64,000 bases of DNA from an uncultured Collinsella sp. GTDB lineage: Bacteria; Actinomycetota; Coriobacteriia; Coriobacteriales; Coriobacteriaceae. The translations under genes and the position numbers were made by a program. The first letter of the stretch is position 1, and every line of letters starts with the position of its first letter. Location of the stretch: positions 1-64,000 of the forward strand of contig CAAENX010000019.1 in assembly GCA_900757495.1 (NCBI GenBank). The letters are read 5' to 3'. This document shows positions 24,941 to 34,464 of the stretch, in pieces. A model generated the notes under the pieces. That model did not search any database. It was not told the DNA's origin and saw nothing but the letters and a program-made list of their open reading frames with translations.

Positions 24941-27559
24941 TTAGAACGTCTGCTCGTAATCGCTGTGCTTCTTTGCCGAACGCACCAGGAACTCCTGGTT
25001 GGTATTAGTGCCCTTGAGGCCCTTGATAAACGATGCGGCCGCGCGCTCGGTATTGTTCATACCGGCGAGGATACGGCGCAGGCCAAAGACAAACGGGCGC
25101 ATCTGCTCGTCGACCAGCAGGTCCTCGTTGCGCGTGCCGGAGGCAACGGGGTCGATGGCCGGGAAGATGCGGCGGTCGGCAAGGTCGCGGTCGAGCTTGA
25201 GCTCCATGTTGCCGGTACCCTTGAACTCCTCAAAGATGACCTCGTCCATCTTGGAGCCGGTATCGATAAGGGCGGAAGCCAGGATGGTGAGCGAGCCGCC
25301 GTTCTCGATATTGCGGGCTGCACCCAGGAAGCGCTTGGGCGGATACAGGGCCGCCGAATCGACGCCGCCCGACAGGATACGGCCCGAGGCGGGAGCGGCC
25401 AGGTTGTAGGCGCGGGCAAGGCGCGTGATGGAGTCGAGCACCACCACGACATCGCCACCCAGTTCCACGATGCGTTTGGCACGCTCGATCACGAGCTCTG
25501 CCACGCGAGTATGGTTGTCGGCGGGCATATCGAAGGTCGAGGCCACGACCTCGCCCTTGATGGAGCGCTGCATGTCAGTGACCTCTTCGGGGCGCTCGTC
25601 GACGAGCAGGCAGATGAGGTGCACCTCGGGATTGTTGATCGAGATAGACTGGCAGATCTTCTTGAGGATCGTGGTCTTGCCGGCTTTTGGTGGCGACACG
25701 ATCAGGCCACGCTGGCCCTTGCCGATCGGCGACACGATGTCGATGGCGCGACCGGTGATGGAATCCTTGCCGTGCTCCATGCGCAGCGGCTCATTGGGAT
25801 AGACCGGGGTAAGGTCGCCGAACTTGGGGCGATTGCGGATCTGCTCGGGATCCATGCCGTTAACGGTCGTGATCTTGGCGAGGCCGGCGCGCTTGTCGCC
25901 GCCGCGTGAGGGGCGCAGCGAGCCCTCGATCACATCACCCGTACGCAGGCGTGCGGAGCGGATGAGATATGCGGGGACAAAGGCGTCGTCGCTGGACTTC
26001 ATGTAGCCGTGGGCATGGATGATGCCGGAGCTGTCCGGGCGAATCTGCAGAATGCCCTTGATGTCGCGGAAGCCCTCGGCCTTCGCAGCGGTGGTGTAGA
26101 TTTCCTCGACGAGCTCGGCCTTCTTCTTGCCGGTCGTCTCGATCTCGAACTCCTTGGCCTTTTCGCGCAGCTCGGCGACCTTCATAGCCGCGAGTTCCTC
26201 GCGCGAAAGCGTAGGCTCGGTCGGGGCGGCGTTACGCTCCTTGTTGCGCTGCTTGCGATCGCGTTGACGGTTACGGCGGTCGTTGTTGCGTTCGTCTTTG
26301 CGCTCGTTGCGCTCGTCGTTACGCTTGTGCTGACGGCGGTTGGGGCGGGCGCTATCATCGGTCTCGGCGGTCGTGGCGCCCTCGGCCGCCGGAGTTGCGG
26401 CGTCGGTGTCGGCCGGGACTTTATTATCGGCCTTGGTATCGGCATCGGCATTGGGCTCGGCATCGACCTGCTGCTCGGCGGCCTTAGCCTTTGCAGACTT
26501 CTTGCGCGTACGCTTGGGCTTCTCGGCTGCCGGCTGACCGGCGTTCTCGGCATCGGGAGCGGAGTCGACGGCCGCCCCGGCGACCTCGTTGCCAGAATCC
26601 TCGGACGCGTCCTTTTTCGAACCCTTGGCCTTGGACGAGCGCTTATCGGCCGTGCGACGGCTGCGACCGGGGCGAACATCGGCGGGCTCGCCCTCGGCGG
26701 GTGCGTCGGCCTCGGTGGCAGCGGCTCCCTGGGCAGGAGCGTCGGCGACGGGCGCGGGCGCGGCGGTCATCGCGGCGTCCTGCGCTGCGGCTGCTGCAGC
26801 GGCAGCGGCAGCCTTCTCGGCCTCGACGAAGGCCTTGGGCTTGCGGCCGCGACGGTGCGGACGAAGAGCAGGATCGACAACGGGAACCTCGTTGGCCTCG
26901 GCAGGTGCTGCAGACTCAGAGGGCTGCGCACCCTCCCCTACCGCAGAACGAGCCGGAGCTTCACCGGACTCTTGAGCCGCCTGCTCAGCATCCAGCTGAG
27001 ACTTGGCCGCACGACGACGCGTGCGCGGAGCCGGCTTCTCGGTCGGCTGCCCCGCGACAGGGGTCTCGGTGGCCGTATTCGCCTCGAATACGGCCGGAGC
27101 CACCAGCTCGGTCAGAGCTGCGGCCTCAAGCTCGGCAGCACGGCGACGGGCGCGCACAACCTGAGCCTCGCTGATTTGTGCCAGCGCGCGGGCCTGTGCA
27201 ACCTCATCGGAAATGGGGGCCGAGGCATCGGCGGCAACGGGTCGCTTCGCGCGCGTGACACGCGTCGTGCGACGCTTGGGCTTTGCAGCCTCCTCGCCGT
27301 CAGCGGCGGGCTTAGGCGCACGGCGTGTGCGCTTGGGCTTTACGGGCGCGGCATCCTCTTCGGCCGCAGGGGCAACTCCCTCGCCAGCAGCAGGCGCGAC
27401 CTTCTCAGCCGATGCGGGCGCAGACGTCGAAGCGGCCCTGGGGGCATCAGGAACCGATGCCTGCACCGGTGCAGGCATCGCGACCTGGTCCGACGCAACC
27501 GGTGCAGCGGGAGCGGTTTGCGCCGTCGTTATTTCGTTTTCTTGCTGTTGATCAGACAC
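24941..27559 (-). CDS. rho: Transcription termination factor Rho with a very long N-terminal tail
   Basis: The C-terminal 420 residues are a complete Rho. They contain an RNA-binding cold-shock-like domain (GILQIRPDSSGIIHAHGYM), Walker A GLIVSPPKAGKTTILK, Walker B VVVVLDSITRLARAYN, and the Q and R loops (SGGVDSAALYPPKRF). Before this lie about 450 residues of low-complexity Ala/Pro/Glu sequence with repeated basic clusters (KPKRTRRA, KRRTTRVTRAKR) and an Arg/Asn-rich segment RRNRQRDRKQRN. High-GC Gram-positive Rho proteins often have such inserts, but this one doubles the usual length of about 420. The start is a GTG with only a weak ribosome site. The tail is probably disordered and RNA-binding. 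Confidence 0.93.
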   Translation of the reverse strand: MSDQQQENEITTAQTAPAAPVASDQVAMPAPVQASVPDAPRAASTSAPASAEKVAPAAGEGVAPAAEEDAAPVKPKRTRRAPKPAADGEEAAKPKRRTTRVTRAKRPVAADASAPISDEVAQARALAQISEAQVVRARRRAAELEAAALTELVAPAVFEANTATETPVAGQPTEKPAPRTRRRAAKSQLDAEQAAQESGEAPARSAVGEGAQPSESAAPAEANEVPVVDPALRPHRRGRKPKAFVEAEKAAAAAAAAAAQDAAMTAAPAPVADAPAQGAAATEADAPAEGEPADVRPGRSRRTADKRSSKAKGSKKDASEDSGNEVAGAAVDSAPDAENAGQPAAEKPKRTRKKSAKAKAAEQQVDAEPNADADTKADNKVPADTDAATPAAEGATTAETDDSARPNRRQHKRNDERNERKDERNNDRRNRQRDRKQRNKERNAAPTEPTLSREELAAMKVAELREKAKEFEIETTGKKKAELVEEIYTTAAKAEGFRDIKGILQIRPDSSGIIHAHGYMKSSDDAFVPAYLIRSARLRTGDVIEGSLRPSRGGDKRAGLAKITTVNGMDPEQIRNRPKFGDLTPVYPNEPLRMEHGKDSITGRAIDIVSPIGKGQRGLIVSPPKAGKTTILKKICQSISINNPEVHLICLLVDERPEEVTDMQRSIKGEVVASTFDMPADNHTRVAELVIERAKRIVELGGDVVVVLDSITRLARAYNLAAPASGRILSGGVDSAALYPPKRFLGAARNIENGGSLTILASALIDTGSKMDEVIFEEFKGTGNMELKLDRDLADRRIFPAIDPVASGTRNEDLLVDEQMRPFVFGLRRILAGMNNTERAAASFIKGLKGTNTNQEFLVRSAKKHSDYEQTF

Positions 27560-27729
27560 AGTGTTTGCTCAACTTTCTTTTCAAGCCCTGTGATCACATG
27601 CTCCCTGCATATACCTTCAGGGCGGCTAAACAGTCTAGCTCCGTCGAGTGAGCGACGGGCATCATTGATCTGTATCGAGATGATTGCGTCATACACGCAG
27701 CGTTAGTGTAACACAACCGCAACCACCTG

Positions 27730-27785
27730 CAACTTAGTCATTGGGGACGTTCTTAAACGGCTAGTCAAAAGGGACACTCTTCCTC
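27730..27785. repeat. Copy of the GGGGACGTT repeat family
   Basis: The stretch TAGTCATTGGGGACGTTCTT and the following AAACG-CTAGTC and GGGACACTCTT are shared, with few changes, with 48848-48895. A related, partly inverted copy lies at 35884-35935. The element is REP-like, without a coding frame. Confidence 0.6.
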
Positions 27786-27862
27786 AAAAGCGTCTTAATC
27801 AAAAGCGCCTTGAAATGTCGCGCCAGAGGAGCGAAGCCGTGGCATCCGGAATGGCTGCGCCG

Positions 27863-28014
27863 CGAATCGCGCCCATCTACTACATTTGCCCCCGGGCGTC
27901 TGACCATACCCTTGTTTTTTCAAAAACAACGAGTCTGCTACCTGCGGTTTTAATATCGTACTTTTCGGCATGGTTCGGGATATGCGTCCAAACGTAGGAG
28001 ATGAGCCCGATTCG
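27863..28014. repeat. Long palindromic element, copy A
   Basis: Two arms beginning CGAATCG and ending CGATTCG are imperfectly complementary over about 60 bases. They enclose the core ACCTGCGGTTTT at 27940. The arm sequence GCCCATCTACTAC is shared with copy C. It lies between rho and argS and has no coding frame. Confidence 0.7.
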
Positions 28015-28090
28015 TGGCGGACGGGTCTGCGCCACCCCTCCACGAGACAAAAATGATTCGTTTCCCCCGTCCCCAAGGGGTAGTTTTCAA

Positions 28091-28238
28091 AACTATGCCG
28101 GATTACGGGGCCAGAATGATGCGTGCCAACCATACCCAGTATTTTCAAGAAACAATAAACCGTCTACCTGCGGTTTTAATTTCGCTATTGGCGCCATGGT
28201 CGCCAGTTGGCGATTCAGCCCCGTAAACCGGTATAGTT
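28091..28238. repeat. Long palindromic element, copy B
   Basis: The arms (AACTATGCCGG at the left, CCGGTATAGTT at the right) are complementary with a few mismatches. They enclose the same core ACCTGCGGTTTT at 28166, also followed by AAT. The arm sequence differs from copy A although the inner part is clearly related. Confidence 0.7.
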
Positions 28239-28364
28239 GCGATTTGGTAGCATTTTCAAGCAAACTGACTAGTCCCGTCAAACGCAAAAACCCGACCTCC
28301 ACGATGGAGATCGGGCTTTCAAGGCTCATCTAAACCGAATTTACACGGTCAAACGACCCGCAGA

Positions 28365-30218
28365 TTACATCTGCTCGGGAGCGGAAACGCCAACGAGGGT
28401 AAGCACCAGGGCGAGCGTCACGCGGACGGCGTCGCAAGCGGCCAGACGGGCGCGCGAAAGCTCGGGGTCGACGGGACGGCCCTCGCTCGGCAGCACCTGG
28501 CGGGCGGCGTAGAAGCTGTGGAAGTCGCCGGCGAGCTCCTCGGCAAAGTGCGTCAGGCGGAACGGAGCGCGGTCGCGAGCGCAGCTGGCGATGAGGTCGG
28601 TGAGCTCGTTGAGCTTACGCGAAAGGGCAAGCTCAGTCGGGTCGGTCAGCAGCGAGTAATCGACGTTCTCACCGATGGCCTTGGCGGCGACGGCCTTCAT
28701 GCCCATCTCGTCAGCCTGCTCGGCGGTAACGTCGGCGGCGCGACGCAGGATGGAGCACACGCGGGCGTGAGCGTACTGCACGTAGTACACCGGGTTGGAG
28801 TTGTCGCGCTTCTTAACTGCCTCGATGTCGAAGTCGACCATCTGGTTGGAGCTCTTGGAGATGAGCGTGTAGCGGGCGGCGTCAGAGCCGACCTCGTCGA
28901 CGAGCTCCTGCAGGGTCACCATGGTGCCCTTGCGCTTGGACATACGGACGGGCTTGCCGTTGCGCAGCAGGTTGACGAGCTGGCCCAGCAGAACCTCGAA
29001 CTTGCCGGGGTAACCGAGAGCGTCGCAGACGCAGCGGACGCGCTCGATGTAGCCGTGGTGGTCGGCGCCCCAGATGTCGATGACGTGGTCGACGCGCTGG
29101 AACTTGTCCCAGTGATAGGCAACGTCGGAGGCGAAGTAGGTGTACTCGCCGTCGGACTTGATCAGGACGCGGTCCTTATCGTCGCCCAGGTCGGTGGAAC
29201 GGAACCACAGGGCGCCGTCCTTGGTGTAGAGGTAGCCCATCTTGTCGAGCTTCTCGAAAGCGCGGTCGACGGCGGAAGTGCCGGCGGTCTCGCCCTCGGT
29301 GTCCTTCACGTACAGCGAGCGCTCGGAGTACCAACGATCGAAGTCGCAATTGACGGCGTGGCAGAGGTCGCGCATGTTGTCGACCATCTTCACATAGCCG
29401 CGCTCACGGAAACTCTCCATGCGCTCCTGCGGATCGGCGTCGACCCACTTGTCGCCGTCGGTGCGCCAGAACTCAGCGGCCTCGTCGATGATGTAATCGC
29501 CGCCGTAGGAGTCCTTGCCCAGAGTCTTGGCAAAGTTGTCCTGGTAGGGATGGGTCTCGGGGTGCTCGTCGTTCTCGTCGGCAACGAAGGCATCGCGGTC
29601 GGCGATCAGAATCTTGTGAGCCTCATCGATGTCCACGCCCTGCTTGGCGATGATGTCGGCAAGCTGCATATAGCGCGTGCTGATGGAGTTGCCGAAGGTG
29701 TTCATCTGAGAGCCATGGTCGTTGATGTAGAACTCACGCTGAATCTCGTAGCCGGCGTGGTCCATAACGCGGCAAAGGGAGTCGCCCAGAGCGGCCCAGC
29801 GGCCATGACCGATGTGCATAGGGCCGACGGGGTTGGCGGAAACGAACTCGACCTGGGTCTTCAGGCCGCCGCCGACGTTGGACTTAGCGAAATCCATACC
29901 CTTCTCGCGGGCCTCGCCAAAGATGGCGTTCTTGACGGCAACGGAGAGGTAGAAGTTGATGAAGCCAGGGCCGGCGATCTCAACCTTCTCAATCGCAGGG
30001 TCCTCGGGCATATGGGCAACGACGGCCTCGGCGATCTTGCGCGGGGCGCAGTGAGCCAGCTTGGCGGACTTCAGGGCCATGGTGGAGGTCCACTCGCCAT
30101 GAGAAGTATCAGCCGGTCGCTCGATGGCGCAATCGTCAAGTTCAAATGCGGAAAGGTCGCCGGCCTCCTGGGCCGCAGCAAGCGCAGCGCGTACCAGCTC
30201 TTCAATCTTCTCGGGCAT
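28365..30218 (-). CDS. argS: Arginyl-tRNA synthetase
   Basis: The 617-residue class I synthetase charges tRNA-Arg. It has the HIGH-type motif in VSANPVGPMHIGHGRWAALG, the KMSKS-type loop as VRMSKRKGTMVTLQELVDEVG, and the ArgS anticodon-binding C-terminal domain ending LTLVGVSAPEQM. The N-terminal Add-1 domain (AIERPADTSHGEWTSTMALK) is present. The start at 30218 is set by AGGAGG 4 bases before it; earlier ATGs lack such a site. The gene is transcribed alone. Confidence 0.96.
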   Translation of the reverse strand: MPEKIEELVRAALAAAQEAGDLSAFELDDCAIERPADTSHGEWTSTMALKSAKLAHCAPRKIAEAVVAHMPEDPAIEKVEIAGPGFINFYLSVAVKNAIFGEAREKGMDFAKSNVGGGLKTQVEFVSANPVGPMHIGHGRWAALGDSLCRVMDHAGYEIQREFYINDHGSQMNTFGNSISTRYMQLADIIAKQGVDIDEAHKILIADRDAFVADENDEHPETHPYQDNFAKTLGKDSYGGDYIIDEAAEFWRTDGDKWVDADPQERMESFRERGYVKMVDNMRDLCHAVNCDFDRWYSERSLYVKDTEGETAGTSAVDRAFEKLDKMGYLYTKDGALWFRSTDLGDDKDRVLIKSDGEYTYFASDVAYHWDKFQRVDHVIDIWGADHHGYIERVRCVCDALGYPGKFEVLLGQLVNLLRNGKPVRMSKRKGTMVTLQELVDEVGSDAARYTLISKSSNQMVDFDIEAVKKRDNSNPVYYVQYAHARVCSILRRAADVTAEQADEMGMKAVAAKAIGENVDYSLLTDPTELALSRKLNELTDLIASCARDRAPFRLTHFAEELAGDFHSFYAARQVLPSEGRPVDPELSRARLAACDAVRVTLALVLTLVGVSAPEQM

Positions 30219-30560
30219 AGATCCTCCTTGTGTTAAAGCCCCCGAGCTCTTGGTCACTCGTAGGGCAAAAGCCAGAGTTTGTAGCACTCTATCACAAGCG
30301 ACGGGCACTGTCGCAGGGTAAAGCTAATAGATATTGCATATGCACAAAAATGACTACAGCTTGCATGGAGTCACTCAAAGATGCCGGTCTGCCTGCAGAT
30401 TATGCAGGCGTTAAAAATGCATAAAGGTGTGAATGAGCTGCGTCTGTTATCGAATACTCTTACCTATCAGAGTTGTGTGCTTTTCCTGCATAAAGTAAGG
30501 GTTTGCGCACGTCAGCGTGTTATTCTAGACATACGTAAATTCGTATAAGTTGGAGGTAGC

Positions 30561-31046
30561 ATGTTCTCAATCGGTCAACACGTCATTCATCCGGGTCAGG
30601 GAGTCTGCACCGTCGTCGGTTTTAGGGACGACACGCCGCAGCCCATGCTGTTGCTCGAGACCAAGCAGGGACATGCGCAGACGATCCTTATGTACCCCGT
30701 GGCGCAGGCCGATCGTTTGCATGCCGCCATCTCCCAGCAAGATGCCGAGCATCTGCTGAGCCATTATGACGAGCTCGAGTGCGACACCTTTACCGAGCGC
30801 AACAGCTCGCTCGAGGAGACGCACTTTAAGCAGCAGCTCAAGCTGGGCGCGCCCGAGACGGTTCGCGTGGCAAAAACCATGATGCACCGTATTCGCCAGG
30901 CCGAGGAAGCAGATAAAAAGCCCAGCTCTTACTACATGCGCGTGCTCAAGGAGGCCAAGCGCCGCTCCATCGAGGAGTTCGCCGTGGCCCTGGGCGTCAC
31001 CGAGGAGGACGCCGAAGCCCGCCTAGCCCAAGCCGCCCTCAACTAA
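30561..31046 (+). CDS. CarD-like transcription regulator
   Basis: The 161-residue product begins with the CarD/CdnL/TRCF RNA-polymerase-interacting domain (MFSIGQHVIHPGQGVCTVVGF) and continues with a helical region that carries KPSSYYMRVLKEAKRRS. Proteins of this type bind the beta subunit of RNA polymerase and stabilise open promoter complexes. It has a GGAGG site before its ATG. A possible promoter, TTGCGC then TATTCT, lies 40-60 bases upstream. It faces away from argS. The gap 30219-30560 also holds a 16-base repeat at 30305, and I see no gene there. Confidence 0.85.
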   Translation: MFSIGQHVIHPGQGVCTVVGFRDDTPQPMLLLETKQGHAQTILMYPVAQADRLHAAISQQDAEHLLSHYDELECDTFTERNSSLEETHFKQQLKLGAPETVRVAKTMMHRIRQAEEADKKPSSYYMRVLKEAKRRSIEEFAVALGVTEEDAEARLAQAALN

Positions 31047-31084
31047 CCTGCCAAAAAGGGACAGGTTTATTTTGGCAGGTTTTA
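31045..31084. repeat. REP element, left flank of the RAYT gene
   Basis: AACCTGCCAAAA and its complement TTTTGGCAGGTT enclose an asymmetric centre, AGGGACAGGTTTA. It follows the carD-like stop directly and could serve as its terminator. Inverted copies lie at 32255 and 33025. The rest of 31085-31402 has no recognisable feature apart from an AAGGAGG site for the next gene. Confidence 0.75.
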
Positions 31085-31402
31085 TCTGGCCAAACGTCAA
31101 CAAACAATCAGTAAATGGCCGTGTGCTCCATTTTGTTTGTGAGCGCCCGGCCATTTTTCTATCGCCGCGGAAATGCGTGAAGCCTATTTGCGATGAAATC
31201 AAGCGAGGGCCGTCCAGATCGACGCAACCAACGCCCGCATCCACAACAAGCGTGTCCGTCTTGCTCAATTACCATTAAAAAGCATCAATTTGAAAACGCA
31301 ATAACATTTCGGCAGGTAGCAGCTATAGTCGGTGAAGTGAATCTCAACAACCGAAGCCTCCGAATGAGGTATCTTCAGCCCATCTAAGCTAAAGGAGGGG
31401 CC

Positions 31403-32161
31403 ATGCCGAGAAAACCTCGTTCAAAGTCACCAACCGGTTATTTCCACGTCACGTTGCGTGGAAACGGAGGGCAATTGCTGTTTGACGATGCTGAGGACCG
31501 AATCGCCATGCTTCAGATCCTCGATGCGATCCTCCCCAAACACAATATCGAGCTTATCGCTTGGTGCCTTATGGGAAACCACATTCATCTGCTCATCGAC
31601 GATCCGGACGACCGCAAGAGCGACGCGATGCACGCGGTAGCCGTATCGTATGCGGGCAGGTACAATGCGCGGACGGGGCATATCGGCCACGTGTTTCAGG
31701 AGCGGTTTTGGGATTCGCCGATTAGATCGGAGGAGTATCTGCTCGAAGCAATTCGATATATTCATTTGAATCCTCAAAAAGCAGGACTGGCGACATACGA
31801 CGACTATCCATGGAGCAGCCATCGTGAGTACCTAATGGGAGCAAGGTCTCGGCCGCATGTCACCGGGGACATTGTCGACGCACTTTTTCCGACGCCGCGC
31901 TCATATTTCAAGTTCATGAAAAGTGTACCCACGCTGCCCTATCGTCCGAGCGCAACGGCAAAGGTGCGAGAGGAAGATCTAAGTGAATTTGGTGCGGCAG
32001 TCGTGCAAAACGTCGCGGGATGTGCGCCCACAGAACTCAAATCCGTCTCCAAGGCACTTCGCAACGAAGCGATACTGGCCCTTCGAAAAGAAGGGCTGAC
32101 GATCAAACAGGTTCAGTTATTAACCGGGTTGGGAACGTGGATTATAAAGAATGCCGCATAG
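31403..32161 (+). CDS. RAYT (REP-associated tyrosine transposase)
   Basis: The 252-residue Y1-type transposase has the full HUH metal site (AWCLMGNHIHLLI), the catalytic tyrosine region (VSYAGRYNARTGHIGHVFQERF) and a C-terminal helix-turn-helix (LTIKQVQLLTGLGTWIIKN). Such enzymes cut and rejoin single-stranded hairpins and are thought to spread REP sequences. It has a clean AGGAGG site. REP copies flank it in opposite orientations on the left (31045) and right (32255), the usual layout of a RAYT with its own substrate. Confidence 0.88.
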   Translation: MPRKPRSKSPTGYFHVTLRGNGGQLLFDDAEDRIAMLQILDAILPKHNIELIAWCLMGNHIHLLIDDPDDRKSDAMHAVAVSYAGRYNARTGHIGHVFQERFWDSPIRSEEYLLEAIRYIHLNPQKAGLATYDDYPWSSHREYLMGARSRPHVTGDIVDALFPTPRSYFKFMKSVPTLPYRPSATAKVREEDLSEFGAAVVQNVAGCAPTELKSVSKALRNEAILALRKEGLTIKQVQLLTGLGTWIIKNAA

Positions 32162-32208
32162 TCACCTGCCGGCAACGACTGAATAGTCCCGAGGCGTCAC
32201 AAGAAAAC

Positions 32209-32250
32209 GGAAACGCCTCCGCAGTTAAGAACTACAACGGAGGCGTTTCC
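32209..32250. terminator. Hairpin after the RAYT gene
   Basis: A perfect 13-bp stem, GGAAACGCCTCCG with its complement, lies about 50 bases after the RAYT stop. There is an A-rich flank but no clear T-run, so termination is likely but not certain. Confidence 0.5.
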
Positions 32251-32254
32251 ACAG

Positions 32255-32295
32255 ATAAAACATGTCAAAATAAACCTGTCCCTTTTTGGCAGGTT
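32255..32295. repeat. REP element, right flank of the RAYT gene
   Basis: It is an inverted copy of the element at 31045, with the same TAAACCTGTCCCT centre read from the other strand. It overlaps the 3' end of the HD-domain gene by two bases and may terminate it. Confidence 0.75.
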
Positions 32296-32893
32296 AGGCC
32301 TGGAAGGTGTCGCGGTCGGGCGCGAAGGACTGCATGGCCGCGATGGTGCGGTCGAAGAGCTCGGGAAGCTCCCAGCCCAGCATCTCGGCGCCCTGCGAAA
32401 TCACGTCGCGCGAGCAGCCGGCGGCAAAGCGCTTGTCTTTGAACTTCTTCTTGAGCGACTTGGTCGTAAAGTCCATGACGCTCTTGCTCGGACGCATGAC
32501 GACGGCGGCTCCGATCAGGCCGGTGAGTTCGTCGCAGGCAAACAGGATCTTTTCCATCTGCAGCTCAGGCTTGGGCAGCGAGGTATTGAAATCGGACGTA
32601 TGCGTCTGGATGGCGCGGATGAGCTCGGGCGATGCACCCTCACCTTCAAGGATCTCGGCCGCATAGATGGTGTGGTTCATGGGGTCGTCCTCATGCTCCT
32701 CCCAATCCAAGTCGTGCAGCAGGCCGACGAGGCCCCAGAACTCCTCGTTCTCGGGGTCGAACTCGCGCGCAAAGTAGCGCATAGTGCCCTCGACCGTTTC
32801 GCCGTGGGTGATGTGGAACGGGTCCTTATTGTGCTCGTTGAGCAATTCGAACGCACGGTCGCGGGTGATTCCGGCGGAAAGCGTCTGGGACAT
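32294..32893 (-). CDS. HD-domain phosphohydrolase
   Basis: The 199-residue product carries an HD metal site in GLLHDLDWEEHEDDPMNHT, with a preceding histidine in HITHGETVEG. It is related to predicted HDIG-type hydrolases of unknown substrate. The start at 32893 follows GGAGG, and an earlier reading at 33016 has none. It stands between two REP copies. The reaction is probably removal of phosphate from a nucleotide or similar compound, by family inference only. Confidence 0.8.
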   Translation of the reverse strand: MSQTLSAGITRDRAFELLNEHNKDPFHITHGETVEGTMRYFAREFDPENEEFWGLVGLLHDLDWEEHEDDPMNHTIYAAEILEGEGASPELIRAIQTHTSDFNTSLPKPELQMEKILFACDELTGLIGAAVVMRPSKSVMDFTTKSLKKKFKDKRFAAGCSRDVISQGAEMLGWELPELFDRTIAAMQSFAPDRDTFQA

Positions 32894-33024
32894 GGCAGTA
32901 CCTCCAGGTGAGTCGGTGCTAGGACACGGTGTCACTATCGTATATCGCCGCGGGCCAAGTCGAAAGGCAGAAAAGGCATGCGGAGAAAAAAGCCGGGCGA
33001 ACGTGTCGCCCGACAAAACCGCAG

Positions 33025-33065
33025 ATAAAACCTGCCAAAATAAACCTGTCCCTTTTTGGTAGGTT
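33025..33065. repeat. Third copy of the RAYT-linked REP
   Basis: It has the same sequence and orientation as the copy at 32255, with two changes in the arms. Its right end overlaps the last base of proA. Confidence 0.75.
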
Positions 33066-34351
33066 TAGGGACGGACCTGGCCGGTGCCGCGGAGCTTGTA
33101 TTTGTAGGTAGTGAGGGCCTCGGCGGCAAAGGGGCCGCGGGCGTGGAGCTTTTGGGTCGAGATGCCGATCTCGGCGCCCAGGCCAAACTCGCCGCCGTCG
33201 GTAAAGCGCGTGCTGGCGTTGGCATACACGGCCGAGGCATCGATTGCGTCCAGGAAGCGCTCGCCGGCATCCTCGTCCTCGGCAACAATGGCCTCGGAGT
33301 GCATGGAGCCGTAGCGATTGATGTGCGCGATAGCTTCGTCCTCGTTTGCCACGACCTTCACACTCATCTCGAGCGCCAGATACTCGCGGCCCCAGTCCTC
33401 CTCAGTCGCGGCAACATAGTCGTCGCCCTCGGCAAGCCCGGCGGCGGCGCATGCGGCGCACGTGGCCTCGTCGCCATGAATCAGCACGCCGTGGTCGTGC
33501 AGCACGGCAACGACCGCCGGCAAAAACGAATCCGCCACGGCACGGTCGACCAGCAGCGATTCGGCGGCATTGCACACGCCCACGCGCTGGGTCTTGGCAT
33601 TGACGATAATATTGAGCGCCTTATCAAAGTCGGCGGATTCATGCACGTAGATATGGCAGTTGCCCGTGCCCGTCTCGATCACCGGCACAAGCGACTCGCG
33701 CACGCAGCGCTGGATCAGGCCCGCACCGCCACGCGGAATGAGCACGTCGACGATGCCGCGGAGCTTCATGAGCTCGCCGGTGGCCTCGCGGTCGGTGGAC
33801 TCGATCATCGAGATAGTTTCGCGCGGGAAACCCTGGGCCTCGAGCGCATCGGCTAGCAGTTCGGCAATCATGGCGCACGAGTGATAGGCCAACGAACCGC
33901 CGCGCAGGATGCAGGCGTTGCCGGTGCGGATGCAGATGCCCGCAGCATCGGCCGTCACGTTAGGGCGCGCCTCATAGACCATGGCAACCAGACCCAGCGG
34001 CACGCTCACGCGGGTGAGGTCCACGCCGCTTGCAAGCACGCGGTGGTCGAGCACGCGGCCGACAGGATCGGGCAGCTCGGCGAGCTTCTCCAGGCCGGCG
34101 GCCATGCCCTCGACGCGCTCGGGCGTCAGCAGCAAGCGGTCGAGGAGCCCCGCCGAGGTGCCCGCATCGCGCGCGGAGGACATATCGAGCTCGTTGGCGG
34201 CGACGATGGAGTCGACACCATCTCGCAGCGCCGCGGCCATGGCGCGCACGGCCTCCTGGCGCTGCTCATCGCTCGCCGTGGCAAGCGAGGCCGACGCTGC
34301 CTTGGCGGCAACAGCAAGATCGTGGACATACGTGGCTATATCGACCGACAT
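33065..34351 (-). CDS. proA: Gamma-glutamyl phosphate reductase
   Basis: The 428-residue enzyme reduces gamma-glutamyl phosphate with NADPH, the second step of proline synthesis. The catalytic cysteine is in QRVGVCNAAESLLVD near residue 286. SVPLGLVAMVYEARPNVT and ARGPFAAEALTTYKY are typical of ProA. The kinase gene proB lies 1.9 kb upstream on the same strand, but a peptidase gene and a palindromic element separate them. The two are therefore not a simple operon here. Confidence 0.95.
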   Translation of the reverse strand: MSVDIATYVHDLAVAAKAASASLATASDEQRQEAVRAMAAALRDGVDSIVAANELDMSSARDAGTSAGLLDRLLLTPERVEGMAAGLEKLAELPDPVGRVLDHRVLASGVDLTRVSVPLGLVAMVYEARPNVTADAAGICIRTGNACILRGGSLAYHSCAMIAELLADALEAQGFPRETISMIESTDREATGELMKLRGIVDVLIPRGGAGLIQRCVRESLVPVIETGTGNCHIYVHESADFDKALNIIVNAKTQRVGVCNAAESLLVDRAVADSFLPAVVAVLHDHGVLIHGDEATCAACAAAGLAEGDDYVAATEEDWGREYLALEMSVKVVANEDEAIAHINRYGSMHSEAIVAEDEDAGERFLDAIDASAVYANASTRFTDGGEFGLGAEIGISTQKLHARGPFAAEALTTYKYKLRGTGQVRP

Positions 34352-34464
34352 GGGCGGCCCTTTCTCTTAGTAGTTTGCCCACCATGGTAGCCGATTTGTG
34401 CATGCCCTCGCGCGCGGCGGTAGAATTGGTCAACCCGAAACACCGCAACGAACGGAAGTACCGC

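Noticed and set aside
26009..30236. Long plus-strand open frames opposite rho and argS
   Set aside because: They mirror two conserved genes and show only low-complexity composition.
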